The notes under the pieces were generated by a model. It saw only the letters and a program-made list of their open reading frames with translations. It ran no database searches and had not been told where the DNA came from. Positions 34,196 through 43,169 of a stretch of 64,000 nucleotides of DNA are shown one piece after another. The position numbers and the translations under genes were made by a program. The stretch spans positions 618,090-682,089 of the forward strand of contig CAWKGC010000019.1 of assembly GCA_963849005.1 (NCBI GenBank), in the 5' to 3' direction. The stretch comes from CAWKGC01 sp963849005 (lineage in GTDB: Bacteria; Pseudomonadota; Gammaproteobacteria; Burkholderiales; Usitatibacteraceae). How positions within the stretch are numbered: the stretch's first letter is position 1; every line of letters begins with the position of its first letter.

Positions 34196-34684
34196 ATGCG
34201 CACTCATACCTGTTTCAGTTGGCAGCAGGCACTTTTCGGCCTGATCGCCACCATTGGCCTCGCACAGCCGGCGCTCGCCGGCGCAAACAAAGGCGGTTCC
34301 CTCGCGCCGCTCCTGCCCGGATACCAGCAGGAATGCGGCGCCTGCCATGTCGCCTACCCGCCCGGAATGCTGCCGGCCGCTTCCTGGCAACGCCTTGCCG
34401 GCAACCTGCAGCGGCACTACGGCACCGATGCCTCGCTCGACCCGGCGACCCTCAGGGAGATTTCGGGGTGGCTTGCCACGAACGGCGGGACGTTCAAGCG
34501 CGTGCGCGAGGAACCGCCCGAGGAGCGCATCACGCGCTCGGCGTGGTTCATCCGCAAGCACGATGAAGTGCCGGCCGCCGCGTGGAAGCTGCCCGCGGTG
34601 AAAGGCGCCGCCAATTGCGCCGCATGTCATGCCGGCGCCGAACAGGGAGACTTCAATGAACGCAACGTCCGCATCCCGCGCTGA
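34196..34684 (+). CDS. Di-haem cytochrome c (DHC)
   Basis: 162 residues from the ATG at 34196: signal peptide ending QPALA, then haem sites CGACH (about 47-51) and CAACH (about 144-148). DHC passes electrons from a membrane cytochrome b to SHP in Rhodobacter-type systems. A CCGGAGA box lies upstream. Its end overlaps the start of the cytochrome b561 gene by 29 bases, so translation is coupled. Confidence 0.87.
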   Translation: MRTHTCFSWQQALFGLIATIGLAQPALAGANKGGSLAPLLPGYQQECGACHVAYPPGMLPAASWQRLAGNLQRHYGTDASLDPATLREISGWLATNGGTFKRVREEPPEERITRSAWFIRKHDEVPAAAWKLPAVKGAANCAACHAGAEQGDFNERNVRIPR

Positions 34685-35390
34685 AACGCAGTCCCATGGG
34701 GCCGCAGGCCGCAAGGCGCTGGTCTGGGACGCTCCAGTGCGCGTCTTCCATTGGCTGATGGTTGCCAGTTTCGCCGGCGCCTGGCTGACCGCGGAAAGCG
34801 AGCGCTGGCGCCTGCTGCACGTGACGCTGGGCTACACGATGGCCGGGCTGGTGGCGTTTCGCATCCTGTGGGGGCTGGTGGGAACACGCCATGCGCGCTT
34901 CTCGAGTTTCGTGCGCGGCCCCGCTGCCGCGGCGCGCTACCTCGGCGCGATGCTGCGCGGCCGGCCCGAACGCTACGCCGGCCACAACCCGGCGGGCGCG
35001 CTCGCGATCGTCGCCCTGCTCGGGCTGGCGCTCGCGGTCACGTTTTCCGGGTGGGCCACCTTCAACGAATTCGGCGGCGGGTGGCTCGAGGATGCACACG
35101 AAACCGCCGCCGGCCTGATGCTGGCCGTCGTCGGCGTGCACGTCGCCGGTGTCGTGCTCGGCAGCTGGCTGCATCGCGAAAACCTGGTCGCGGCGATGAT
35201 CGACGGCCGCAAGTCCGCGCGGCCGGAAGAGGCGGTGCGCAGTGCGTGGCGCTCGGTGGCGGCGCTCATGGTGGTCACAGTGCTGGGCTTCTGGTGGCTG
35301 CAGTGGCAGGACGCGTCGGCCGGAGGCAATCGCGGCGACGCCACGGTGGCCGCGGCGCCTGGCAAGCATGATCAACGCCGTGCCAACTGA
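34656..35390 (+). CDS. Cytochrome b561-type membrane protein
   Basis: 244 residues from the ATG at 34656, which has GGGAGA five bases upstream. Four to five membrane helices with conserved His: VRVFHWLMVASF (helix 1), RLLHVTLGYTMAG (helix 2), DAHETAAGLMLAVVGVHVAG (helices 3-4). It would take electrons from the quinol pool and give them to the DHC and SHP. A C-terminal hydrophobic span and short tail after WWLQWQDA add to the common core. Confidence 0.88.
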   Translation: MNATSASRAETQSHGAAGRKALVWDAPVRVFHWLMVASFAGAWLTAESERWRLLHVTLGYTMAGLVAFRILWGLVGTRHARFSSFVRGPAAAARYLGAMLRGRPERYAGHNPAGALAIVALLGLALAVTFSGWATFNEFGGGWLEDAHETAAGLMLAVVGVHVAGVVLGSWLHRENLVAAMIDGRKSARPEEAVRSAWRSVAALMVVTVLGFWWLQWQDASAGGNRGDATVAAAPGKHDQRRAN

Positions 35391-35419
35391 GCTGGTCGCG
35401 GCGTGCCACAATTCCGTCC

Positions 35420-36094
35420 ATGCGTATCCTGCTCGCCGAAGATGATCCTCTGCTCGGTGACGGCCTGCGCGCGGGCTTGCGCCAGCAAGGCTTCCACGTC
35501 GACTGGGTGCGCGACGGCGAGGCGGCGGAACGCGAGCTGCGCGCCGAGCCGTATGCTGCCGCGGTCCTCGACCTGGGCCTGCCGCGCAAGGACGGCCTGG
35601 AGGTGCTGGCGGCCCTGCGCCGCGACGCAATCGCTATCCCGGTGCTGGTGCTGACCGCGCGCGATGCGGTGCCCGACCGCATTCGCGGCCTCGACCTTGG
35701 TGCTGACGACTATGTGGTCAAACCGGTCGACCTGGACGAACTCGCCGCGCGCCTGCGGGCTCTTGTGCGCCGCGCGCACGGGCAGCCGCAGGAAAGCCTT
35801 TCGGCCATGGATGTCATCCTTGATCCCGCGGCACGGTCGGTATGCCAGGCGGGCGAGCGAGTGACCCTGTCGGCGCGCGAGTTCGACCTGCTGCACGCCC
35901 TGATGCTCAATGCCGGCCGCGTGCTGTCGCGCGAGCAACTCGAGCAACGCCTGTACAGCTGGGGACAGGAGGTCGACAGCAACGCGGTCGAAGTCCACAT
36001 CCACCACCTGCGCCGCAAGTTGGGCGCGGCGCTCATACAGACCGTGCGCGGCGTGGGCTACGTGCTGGCGGGCGATCGCCCGAAGCCGCGATGA
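35420..36094 (+). CDS. OmpR/QseB-family response regulator
   Basis: 224 residues: receiver domain (1-115) with acid pocket LLAEDDPLL, phospho-acceptor Asp51 in AVLDLGLPRKDG, Thr in VLTARDAV and Lys in DYVVKPVDL; then a winged helix (130-220) with LSAREFDLLHALM and SNAVEVHIHHLRRKLG. Closest in type to QseB, PmrA and TctD, which bind CTTAA direct repeats. Such repeats lie upstream of the SHP gene, so feedback on the cytochrome operon is likely. The stop overlaps the kinase start (ATGA). Confidence 0.92.
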   Translation: MRILLAEDDPLLGDGLRAGLRQQGFHVDWVRDGEAAERELRAEPYAAAVLDLGLPRKDGLEVLAALRRDAIAIPVLVLTARDAVPDRIRGLDLGADDYVVKPVDLDELAARLRALVRRAHGQPQESLSAMDVILDPAARSVCQAGERVTLSAREFDLLHALMLNAGRVLSREQLEQRLYSWGQEVDSNAVEVHIHHLRRKLGAALIQTVRGVGYVLAGDRPKPR

Positions 36095-37440
36095 AGGCGC
36101 CGCGTTCGCTGCAAGGCCGGCTGCTGGTGCTGGTCCTCGGACTGGTGGTGGGCGTCTGGCTGGCCGCGGCTGCGATGACCTGGTTCGACGTGCGCCACGA
36201 GCTCGACGAGCTGCTCGACAGCCACCTGGCGCAGGCCGCCGCGTTGCTGGTCGCGCAGCAGGCCCGCGAGTTCGAGGACGAGGGCCACCATGTCGATGCC
36301 CCGACCCTGCATCGCTATGCCCCGAAGGTGGCGTTCCAGGTATTCCACGAAGGTCGGCTGGCGATGCGTTCGGCGAACGCGCCCGACATGCCGATGGTCG
36401 CGTTCGGCGAGAAATTCCGGGAAGGTTTCAAGTTCGTGCAGATCGACGGCCTCGCCTGGCGCGTGTTCGCGACCCACGGTGGCGAACGCGACGTGCAGGT
36501 GTATGTCGGCGAGCAGGTGAGTTCGCGGTCCGCGATCCTCTGGGCGGCGCTGCGCGGCATGCTCTGGCCGATGCTGGTGGCATTGCCGCTGCTGGCCCTG
36601 GCGATCTGGTGGGCGGTGTACGAGGGCGTGACGCCGCTGCGCCGGCTCGGGCGCATGCTCGCGCAACGCCGTCCGCAGGCGCTCGACCCGGTGGTCGTCG
36701 AGCGCGCGCCTTCGGAAATGGTGCCGATGATAGAGGCGCTGAACAGCCTGTTCGCGCGCACCGGCGCGCTGATGGAGTCGGAGCGCCGCTTCACCGCCGA
36801 TGCGGCGCACGAGTTGCGCACGCCGATCGCGGCGATCCGCGCCCAGGCCCAGGTGGCGATGGCCGAAAGCAACGCTGCGGACCGCGTGCATGCACTGCAG
36901 GCGACGCTCGAGGGCTGCGACCGCGCGACCCACCTGGTCGAGCAGTTGCTGATGCTTTCACGGCTGGAGGCCGGGGCGGCGCCCGCGCCTGCCCCTGTGG
37001 AACTGGGCGAACTGGTGCGGCAGGTGGTCGCCGAACTGGCGCCGCAGGCGATCCGGAAGGGCCAGACGATCGAAGTCGCGGCGCCCGAGCCGTGCCGGGT
37101 TTCCGGAGATGCGACGCTGGTGGCCGTGCTGGTTCGCAATCTTGTCGACAACGCGATCCGCTACAGCGCGCCGGATGCCAGGGTATCGGTCGCCGTGGTG
37201 GCAAGCGGCGCGCGCGCGCGACTGCGGGTCGAAGACAGCGGTCCGGGCATGACGGGGCCGGACATGGCGCGGCTGGGCGAGCGCTTCTTCCGCGTCCTCG
37301 GAAGCGGGGAAGGGGGGAGCGGGCTGGGCTGGTCGATCGTGAAGCGCATCGCCGCTGCGCACCTTGCCGAGGTCCGGGTGGCGCGATCCGCCGAACTGGG
37401 CGGATTGGCGATCGAGGTGGACTGGCCGGCCCTGGACTGA
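36091..37440 (+). CDS. QseC/TctE-like sensor histidine kinase
   Basis: 449 residues: membrane span 1 (about 10-31), periplasmic sensor (about 35-150) of the 2CSK_N kind, span 2 (about 155-178), then HisKA with His240 in DAAHELRTPIAAI and the ATPase domain with NLVDNAIRYS (N-box) and EDSGPGMTGPDM (G1) and GGSGLGWSIVKRIA (G2). It should phosphorylate the regulator encoded just before. The stimulus is unknown; the cytochrome context suggests a redox or oxidant signal. Confidence 0.92.
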   Translation: MKAPRSLQGRLLVLVLGLVVGVWLAAAAMTWFDVRHELDELLDSHLAQAAALLVAQQAREFEDEGHHVDAPTLHRYAPKVAFQVFHEGRLAMRSANAPDMPMVAFGEKFREGFKFVQIDGLAWRVFATHGGERDVQVYVGEQVSSRSAILWAALRGMLWPMLVALPLLALAIWWAVYEGVTPLRRLGRMLAQRRPQALDPVVVERAPSEMVPMIEALNSLFARTGALMESERRFTADAAHELRTPIAAIRAQAQVAMAESNAADRVHALQATLEGCDRATHLVEQLLMLSRLEAGAAPAPAPVELGELVRQVVAELAPQAIRKGQTIEVAAPEPCRVSGDATLVAVLVRNLVDNAIRYSAPDARVSVAVVASGARARLRVEDSGPGMTGPDMARLGERFFRVLGSGEGGSGLGWSIVKRIAAAHLAEVRVARSAELGGLAIEVDWPALD

Positions 37441-37479
37441 ATTCCCGGCGCCTTGCCGTGCCGCCCAATGCGGAGCTTT

Positions 37480-37493
37480 TTGCGGTAGATCAA
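37480..37493 (+). promoter_or_regulatory. Weak FNR-like site before the Nfn-Kor operon
   Basis: TTGCGgtagATCAA has one perfect FNR half-site (ATCAA) and one with two mismatches. It lies about 104 bases before the ATG at 37597. Confidence 0.3.
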
Positions 37494-37596
37494 GGTCGCG
37501 CGGCGCCAGAAGCCTATACCTGTAACCAGCCTGTCCCGGACCAGCGACCGCTCCTCTATGCGGGAGCGGAATCCGCATAATCCAGGCGGAGGAACC

Positions 37597-38520
37597 ATGT
37601 CCGAATACGACGGCAGCAAGGGCTTTGAGATCGTGGCGCGCGAGGACTTCTCGGACGTCACCTATTTGCTCGAGATCAAGCACCCGATGATGGCAAAGGC
37701 CGCGAGGCCGGGGCAGTTCGCGATCGTCATGGAGCATGAGCACGGCGAGCGCATTCCGCTCACGCTCGCGGATTTCGATGCGGCGAAGGGCACGATCACG
37801 CTCGTGATCCAGGCGGTGGGCAAGACCACCAAGGAGATGCAGAAGAACTGCCGGGTCGGCACTTCGCTCTACGCGGTGGTGGGCCCGATGGGAATTCCCA
37901 GCCACCTCGGCGCGGCGAAGAAAGTCGTCTGCGTCGGCGGCGGCCTCGGTGTCGCGCCGGTGTACCCGCAGGCGCGCGCGTGCAAGCAGGGCGGCGCGTA
38001 TGTGATCGGCGTGCTCGGCTTCCGCAACAAGGACCTGATGTTCTGGGAAGACAAGTTCCGCGCGGTGTGCGACGAACTGATCGTCTGCACCGACGACGGC
38101 TCGGCCGGAATCAAGGGATTGGTGACTGCCGGCATCGCGCAGGCGATCGAAAAGCACAAGGACATCGACGAAGTGATCGCCATCGGCCCGCCGATCATGA
38201 TGAAGGGCTGCGCCGAGGCCACCCGCCCGCACGGGATCCGCACCATGGTGAGCCTGAACCCGGTGATGGTGGACGGCACCGGCATGTGCGGCGGGTGCCG
38301 CGTGAAGATCGGCGACCACGTCAAGTTCGCCTGCGTCGACGGCCCCGATTTCGACGGGCATGAAGTCGATTTCGACGACCTGATGGCGCGCCTCGTGCGC
38401 TACAAGCCGACTGAAAAAGCCGCGCTCGAGAAATGGCAGGAGACCTGCCGGCTGAGCGGCATCGAGCCCACGGTGCCTGAGCTCGAGGCGGTGGATGACC
38501 GCGGGTCGACGGACCTTTAA
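37597..38520 (+). CDS. NfnA/SudB-like FAD- and NAD-binding reductase subunit
   Basis: 307 residues from the ATG at 37597 with GGCGGAGG upstream. Ferredoxin-NADP reductase fold: flavin part (LLEIKHPMMAKAARPGQFAIV), NAD part (VCVGGGLGVAPVYPQARA), and a cysteine-rich C-terminal site (MVDGTGMCGGCRVKIGDHVKFACVDGP) that binds a [2Fe-2S] cluster in NfnA. It pairs with the next gene product. NfnAB couples NADH, NADPH and ferredoxin by flavin-based bifurcation; SudAB-type proteins are close relatives. Which reaction applies here is inferred from the 2-oxoacid oxidoreductase genes next door. Confidence 0.88.
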   Translation: MSEYDGSKGFEIVAREDFSDVTYLLEIKHPMMAKAARPGQFAIVMEHEHGERIPLTLADFDAAKGTITLVIQAVGKTTKEMQKNCRVGTSLYAVVGPMGIPSHLGAAKKVVCVGGGLGVAPVYPQARACKQGGAYVIGVLGFRNKDLMFWEDKFRAVCDELIVCTDDGSAGIKGLVTAGIAQAIEKHKDIDEVIAIGPPIMMKGCAEATRPHGIRTMVSLNPVMVDGTGMCGGCRVKIGDHVKFACVDGPDFDGHEVDFDDLMARLVRYKPTEKAALEKWQETCRLSGIEPTVPELEAVDDRGSTDL

Positions 38521-38537
38521 AGCGTCTGGAGGAAGAA

Positions 38538-40043
38538 TTGGCGAAGAAGAAGACGATAAGGACCATCCCGCAGGCGCGCACGGCAATGCGTGAGCAGGAC
38601 CCGAAGGTGCGCGCGCGCAATTTCGCCGAAGTGACGCTCGGCTACTCGAAGGAAGAGGCGCTGCTGGAAGCGGAGCGCTGCCTGATGTGTGCCGACCAGC
38701 CCTGCGTCGACGGCTGCCCCGTCGGCATCGACATCCCGGGCTTCATCCAGAAGATCGCGGAAAAGAATTTCCACGGCGCCTACGACACCATCACCACGAC
38801 AAACCTGCTGCCTTCGGTGTGCGGCCGGGTCTGCCCGCAGGAAAGCCAGTGCGAAGGCGTGTGCACCGTGGGCGAGTCGCTGGAGCCCGTCGCCATCGGC
38901 AGGCTCGAGCGCTGGGTCGGCGACATGGCGATCGCCGACGGCTGGGCCAACGTGCCCTACATCGAGCCGAGCGGCTTTCGCGTCGGCATCGTCGGCTCGG
39001 GGCCCGCCGGCATGGCGTGCGCCGCCGACATGGCCAAGGCCGGCTGCGAAGTCGTCGTGTACGAGGCGTTCCACACGCCCGGCGGGGTGCTCAAGTACGG
39101 CATCCCGGACTTCCGCCTGCCCAACGAGGTGATCGACGTCGAGATCGACAAGCTGAAGAAGCTCGGCATCCGCTTCGAATGCAACACGCTGGTCGGGCGG
39201 CTCTTCACGATCGAGCAGATGATCACCGAGATGGGATTCCATGCGGTCTTCGTCGGCACCGGCGCGGGCTATCCCAGCTTCATGGGCATTCCCGGGGAAT
39301 CGCTGAACGGCGTGCTCTCCGCCAATGAACTGCTCACGCGCTGCAACCTGATGCGCGCGCGCGACTTCCCGAACTACGACACTCCGTTGCAGCCCGGCAA
39401 GCGCGTTGCCGTCATCGGCGCGGGCAACACGGCAATGGATGCGATGCGCGTGAGCCTGAGGCTCGGGGCCGACAACGTCTATTGCGTCTACCGGCGCACC
39501 AAGGCCGAGGCGCCCGCGCGCGTCGAGGAGATCCACCACGCCGGCGAGGAGGGGGTGGAGTTCCACTGGCTCACCAGCCCCGTCGAGATCCTCGGCGACA
39601 GCGCGAAGAACGTGCGCGCCATGCGCTGCATCAGGATGGAGCTCGGCGAGCCCGACGACTCGGGGCGTCGCCGTCCCGTGCCGGTCGCCGGCAGCGAGTT
39701 CGAGTTCGAGACCGACATGGTGGTCTACGCGATCGGCACCAACGCCAACCCGATCCTCGGCCAGACCTCGAAGCTGAAGCTCGACAAGCGCGGCTACATC
39801 GCGACCGACGCGAACCTCGCGACTTCGATCCCGGGCGTGTACGCCGGAGGCGACATCGTCACCGGCGCGGCCACCGTGATCCAGGCGATGGGCGCGGGCC
39901 GGAAGGCCGCGCGCGGCATGAAGGGGTGGCTCGGGCTGCGCGATCCCGATTGCGCCTACAGCCCTGAAACCGCCGATGGCGGCGCGCGCCTGTTCGGCAT
40001 CGATCCCGGCGAGCGCAACTACGTGCGCGTGCGCGTAGGCTAG
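38538..40043 (+). CDS. NfnB/GltD-like NADPH-dependent flavoprotein
   Basis: 501 residues from a TTG at 38538 behind TCTGGAGGAAGAA. The N-terminal [4Fe-4S] domain shows LMCADQPCVDGCPVGIDIPG and the second cysteine set CGRVCPQESQCEGVC; then FAD binding (VGIVGSGPAGMACAADMAKAG), NADPH binding (VAVIGAGNTAMDAMRVSLRLGA, 20 or so residues) and a C-terminal GDIVTGAATVIQAM. It matches homotetrameric 'glutamate synthase' GltA and NfnB; with an NfnA-like partner and no glutamate synthase large subunit it is more likely an Nfn-type ferredoxin:NADP oxidoreductase. Confidence 0.88.
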   Translation: MAKKKTIRTIPQARTAMREQDPKVRARNFAEVTLGYSKEEALLEAERCLMCADQPCVDGCPVGIDIPGFIQKIAEKNFHGAYDTITTTNLLPSVCGRVCPQESQCEGVCTVGESLEPVAIGRLERWVGDMAIADGWANVPYIEPSGFRVGIVGSGPAGMACAADMAKAGCEVVVYEAFHTPGGVLKYGIPDFRLPNEVIDVEIDKLKKLGIRFECNTLVGRLFTIEQMITEMGFHAVFVGTGAGYPSFMGIPGESLNGVLSANELLTRCNLMRARDFPNYDTPLQPGKRVAVIGAGNTAMDAMRVSLRLGADNVYCVYRRTKAEAPARVEEIHHAGEEGVEFHWLTSPVEILGDSAKNVRAMRCIRMELGEPDDSGRRRPVPVAGSEFEFETDMVVYAIGTNANPILGQTSKLKLDKRGYIATDANLATSIPGVYAGGDIVTGAATVIQAMGAGRKAARGMKGWLGLRDPDCAYSPETADGGARLFGIDPGERNYVRVRVG

Positions 40044-40082
40044 GGACGCACTGCAATGTTCGCTTTCCATTCGCTCTTCCTT

Positions 40083-40148
40083 CGTCATTCCCGCGAAAGC
40101 GGGAATGACGGATCTTCGCGGGAATGACGGATGTTCGCGGCAATGACG
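40083..40148. repeat. Dispersed palindromic repeat, copy 3
   Basis: A perfect 12-bp hairpin CGTCATTCCCGC / GCGGGAATGACG with a GAAA loop (40083-40110), followed by two truncated direct copies of TTCGCGGGAATGACGGA. It fills most of the gap before the 2-oxoacid oxidoreductase alpha gene. Confidence 0.8.
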
Positions 40149-40188
40149 AAACGCTCCGAAACCCGCAACTGAAACGACTGCCAAGGCC

Positions 40189-42129
40189 ATGACCGAGACC
40201 GTGATCAGCAAGCCGGGCGCCACCGCGGCCCGGAAATCCCCCGCGCCGGCGGAATCCCGCGAAGCGCTCGCGATCGAAGAGCACATCGTCGAGGTGATCA
40301 GCGATTCTGGCGAAGGCGCGCAGCGCTGCGGCCAGTCGCTCGGCGCGATCGCAGCAAGGATGGGCAACGGCATCTGGACGACCGAGATCATCCCGGCCGA
40401 GATCCAGCCGCCCGCGCGCAGCGTCGCGGGCGCCAGCGGCATCCGCATCCGCATGGGCGCGAAGAAGGTCACCAACGGCGGCGACGAGACCGACCTCGTG
40501 GTCGCCTTCAACGAGCAGGTGCTGCTCGGGCGCGTCATGGCCGGGGAGCTGAAGCCCGGCTGCACGATCCTCCTGGAAAGCATGTGGCGCAATCATCGCG
40601 ACCCGAAGGTCGTGGCCTCGTATGCCGAGACCGTCGAGATGCTGAAGAAAGGCGGCTACAAGCTCTACGAGCTGCCGCTGGAGGACGCCTGCTCGAAGCT
40701 GGTCGCGGATTCGCGGCGCGGCAAGAACATGTTCGTGCTGGGCATCCTGTGCAACATCTACAGCCTGGACCGGAAGATCGCGCACGACCAGGTCGCCCTC
40801 ACCTTCGGCAAGAAGGACGCGAAGGTGGTGCAGGTGAACCAGGGCCTGCTCGAGGCCGGGCGGGCGTGGGCCGAGGAACACCTGGATTTCAAGTACCGGA
40901 TTCCCGTCGAGCCGGTCAGCGAGCCGCTGGTCGTCGTCAACGGCAACACCGCGCTGGGCCTGGGCGTGCTGGCCTCGGGGATGGACATCTGCGCGATGTA
41001 CCCGATCACGCCGGCCACCTCGACCTCGCATTTCCTGTCCGAGTGCTTCGAGCGCGTCGGCGGCATGGTGCACCAGGCCGAGGACGAGATCGCCGCGTGC
41101 GCCTTCGCCGTCGGCGCCTCCTATGCGGGCCGGTGCGCGGTGACCATCACCTCCGGGCCCGGCTACTCGCTCAAGCAGGAGGTGATCGGGCTGGCCATCA
41201 TGGCGGAGATCCCGCTGGTGGTGATCAACGTCCAGCGCGGCGGCCCCAGCACCGGGCAGCCGACCAAGAGCGAGCAGAGCGACCTGCTCACCAGTTGCTT
41301 CGGCAGCCACGGGGACGCGCCGAAGGTCGTCATGGCGGCCTCCGGCATCGAGGACTGCTTCTATTCGGTGATCGCCGCGCGCAAGATCGCCGAGACCTTC
41401 AACACCGTCGTCGTGCTGCTCTCGGACGCCAACCTCGCGACCGCGCAGCAACCCTTCCCGCGCCCGAAGTTCAGCGAGGACTGGCTTGCCCCGCCCGTGG
41501 ACCAGACGCCGGTCCCGGAGGGAGCGAAGCCCTACGACTGGGATCCCGTCACCGGGATCGCGCGGCGCTTCCAGCCCGGCCAGCCGGGCGGCATGCACAC
41601 GCTCACGGGCCTCGCGCATGACCGCGGCAGCAAGGTCGCGTACGACCCGGCCACCAACGAGGAAGGGCTGCGCTTCCGCAGCCTGAAGCTCGCCGCGCTG
41701 CAAAAGACGCTCAAGGCGCCGGCCGTGTTCGGCGACCCCGAGGGCGACCTGCTGGTGATCGGCTGGGGCAGCACCAAGGGCACGATCGAGGAGGCCGTGG
41801 CGCGCGCCCGTGCCGAGGGCCTGCGCGTGTCCTCGATGCACATGAAGTACATCCAGCCGATGCCCTCGGGCATCCGCGAGATCCTGAAGGGTTTCAAGCA
41901 GGTGATGACGGTCGAGGCGAACTGGTCCGACCGCAGCGAGGACGAACTCATCGACGAGGACAACCGCCGCTACTCGCCGCTCGCGCTGATGCTGCGCTCG
42001 CGCTTCCTCGTCGACATCGACTGCTGGAGCCAGGCGCGCGGCCAGCCGATCAAGCCCGGCGCCATCGTCGAAGTGATTCGTGAAAAATTGGCTGGATCCC
42101 GGGTCAAGCCCGGAATGACGGCTGTTTAA
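40189..42129 (+). CDS. korA: 2-oxoacid:ferredoxin oxidoreductase, fused gamma-alpha subunit (KorA type)
   Basis: 646 residues. The gamma domain (about 30-220) has GEGAQRCGQSLGAIAARMG and VNQGLLEAGRAWAEEHLDF. The alpha domain (about 230-600) has the YPITPATSTSHFLSEC motif, AEDEIAACAFAVGASYAG and TSGPGYSLKQEVIGLAIMAE. With the beta subunit it oxidises a 2-oxoacid (2-oxoglutarate or pyruvate) to acyl-CoA and reduces ferredoxin. A dispersed repeat encodes the final GSRVKPGMTA, so the native end is probably about ten residues shorter. Confidence 0.92.
   Translation: MTETVISKPGATAARKSPAPAESREALAIEEHIVEVISDSGEGAQRCGQSLGAIAARMGNGIWTTEIIPAEIQPPARSVAGASGIRIRMGAKKVTNGGDETDLVVAFNEQVLLGRVMAGELKPGCTILLESMWRNHRDPKVVASYAETVEMLKKGGYKLYELPLEDACSKLVADSRRGKNMFVLGILCNIYSLDRKIAHDQVALTFGKKDAKVVQVNQGLLEAGRAWAEEHLDFKYRIPVEPVSEPLVVVNGNTALGLGVLASGMDICAMYPITPATSTSHFLSECFERVGGMVHQAEDEIAACAFAVGASYAGRCAVTITSGPGYSLKQEVIGLAIMAEIPLVVINVQRGGPSTGQPTKSEQSDLLTSCFGSHGDAPKVVMAASGIEDCFYSVIAARKIAETFNTVVVLLSDANLATAQQPFPRPKFSEDWLAPPVDQTPVPEGAKPYDWDPVTGIARRFQPGQPGGMHTLTGLAHDRGSKVAYDPATNEEGLRFRSLKLAALQKTLKAPAVFGDPEGDLLVIGWGSTKGTIEEAVARARAEGLRVSSMHMKYIQPMPSGIREILKGFKQVMTVEANWSDRSEDELIDEDNRRYSPLALMLRSRFLVDIDCWSQARGQPIKPGAIVEVIREKLAGSRVKPGMTAV
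42092..42120. repeat. Dispersed palindromic repeat, copy 4 (partial, inside korA 3' end)
   Basis: TGGATCCCGGGTCAAGCCCGGAATGACG matches the right half of copy 1 almost base for base and supplies the C-terminus and nearly the stop of the korA-like gene. Confidence 0.65.
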
Positions 42130-42142
42130 CCGAGGAATCGCC

Positions 42143-43132
42143 ATGGACACGCACATCACCCAATGCGTCATCAAGCTGCACGAAGCGCACCACAGCCTCG
42201 AGGACTACCAGGGCGGCGTGCCGCGCTGGTGCAACGGCTGCGGCGACAACGCGATCCTGGCCGCGGTGCAGCGCCTGTGCCGCGACGAGAACCTGAGCCC
42301 CGAGAACACCGTGTTCGTCTCGGGCATCGGCTGCTCGAGCCGCTTCCCGCACTACATGAAGACCTACGGCTTCCACGGCCTGCACGGCCGCGCGTTCCCG
42401 GTGGCCGAAGGCATCAAGATGGCGCGGCCCGACCTGAAGGTGTTCGTCAACACCGGCGACGGCGACTGCTGCAGCATCGGCGCCGGGCACTGGATCCACG
42501 CGATCCGCTACAACATGGACATGACGGTGATCCTGCACGACAACCACGTGTACGGGCTCACCAAGAAGCAGGCCTCGCCCACGTCGCCGATCGGCTTCAA
42601 GAGCAACACCACGCCGCGCGGCTCCTACCTCGACGCGCTGAACCCGCTCACCGTGACGCTCGGCGTGCAGAACGCGTCCTTCGTCGCGCAGGCGGTGGAC
42701 TGGGTCCCCGAGGTGCTCTTCGACATCATCAACGCTGCCTACCATCACCGCGGCTTCTCCTTCATCCGCATCATCCAGCGCTGCCCGGAGTTCATGCCCA
42801 AGACCTTCGAGCCCTGGCTTGCCGACCCGCAGCGCACGCAGATCCTCACGCACGCCAACGGCCTGCAGCTTTCGCCGGAACTCTCGCGCACCTACCGCAA
42901 CCAGCTCGAGCACGATCCCTCGAACCTCGACCGCGCGAGGGAGATCGCCTCGTGCGACGACCCGATCCCGGTGGGCATCCTGTACCGCAACCCAGAGATC
43001 CCCTGCTACGAGGAGGTGCGCCACGCCGGGCAGTTGCGCACGCCGCAGCACATCCGCGCGGGGCTCGAGGCCGAGTTCGACCGGGTCACCGTGTGGCCCA
43101 GCGACGCGGGAAACGGGCGGCAGGCCGCATGA
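42143..43132 (+). CDS. korB: 2-oxoacid:ferredoxin oxidoreductase beta subunit (KorB type)
   Basis: 329 residues. It shows WCNGCGDNAILAA with cluster cysteines, a further Cys in VSGIGCSSRFPHY, and the thiamine-diphosphate motif NTGDGDCCSIGAGHWIHAIR with DNHVYGLTKKQASPT. A [4Fe-4S] cluster moves electrons from the thiamine site. It starts 14 bases after korA with a CGAGGAA box. Substrate preference (2-oxoglutarate against pyruvate) is not settled by sequence. Confidence 0.92.
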   Translation: MDTHITQCVIKLHEAHHSLEDYQGGVPRWCNGCGDNAILAAVQRLCRDENLSPENTVFVSGIGCSSRFPHYMKTYGFHGLHGRAFPVAEGIKMARPDLKVFVNTGDGDCCSIGAGHWIHAIRYNMDMTVILHDNHVYGLTKKQASPTSPIGFKSNTTPRGSYLDALNPLTVTLGVQNASFVAQAVDWVPEVLFDIINAAYHHRGFSFIRIIQRCPEFMPKTFEPWLADPQRTQILTHANGLQLSPELSRTYRNQLEHDPSNLDRAREIASCDDPIPVGILYRNPEIPCYEEVRHAGQLRTPQHIRAGLEAEFDRVTVWPSDAGNGRQAA

Positions 43133-43169
43133 GCAACCCGGACTAGCGCCAGGCGAAGAAGACGACGAC

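Noticed and set aside
37558..37597. Upstream start for the NfnA-like gene
   Set aside because: The extra 13 residues are out of keeping with the family; GGCGGAGG lies just before the ATG at 37597.
38517..40592. 691-residue minus-strand frame opposite nfnB-like gene
   Set aside because: Antisense shadow, no recognisable fold.
39859..42174. 771-residue minus-strand frame opposite korA
   Set aside because: Shadow of korA; the plus strand carries all known motifs.
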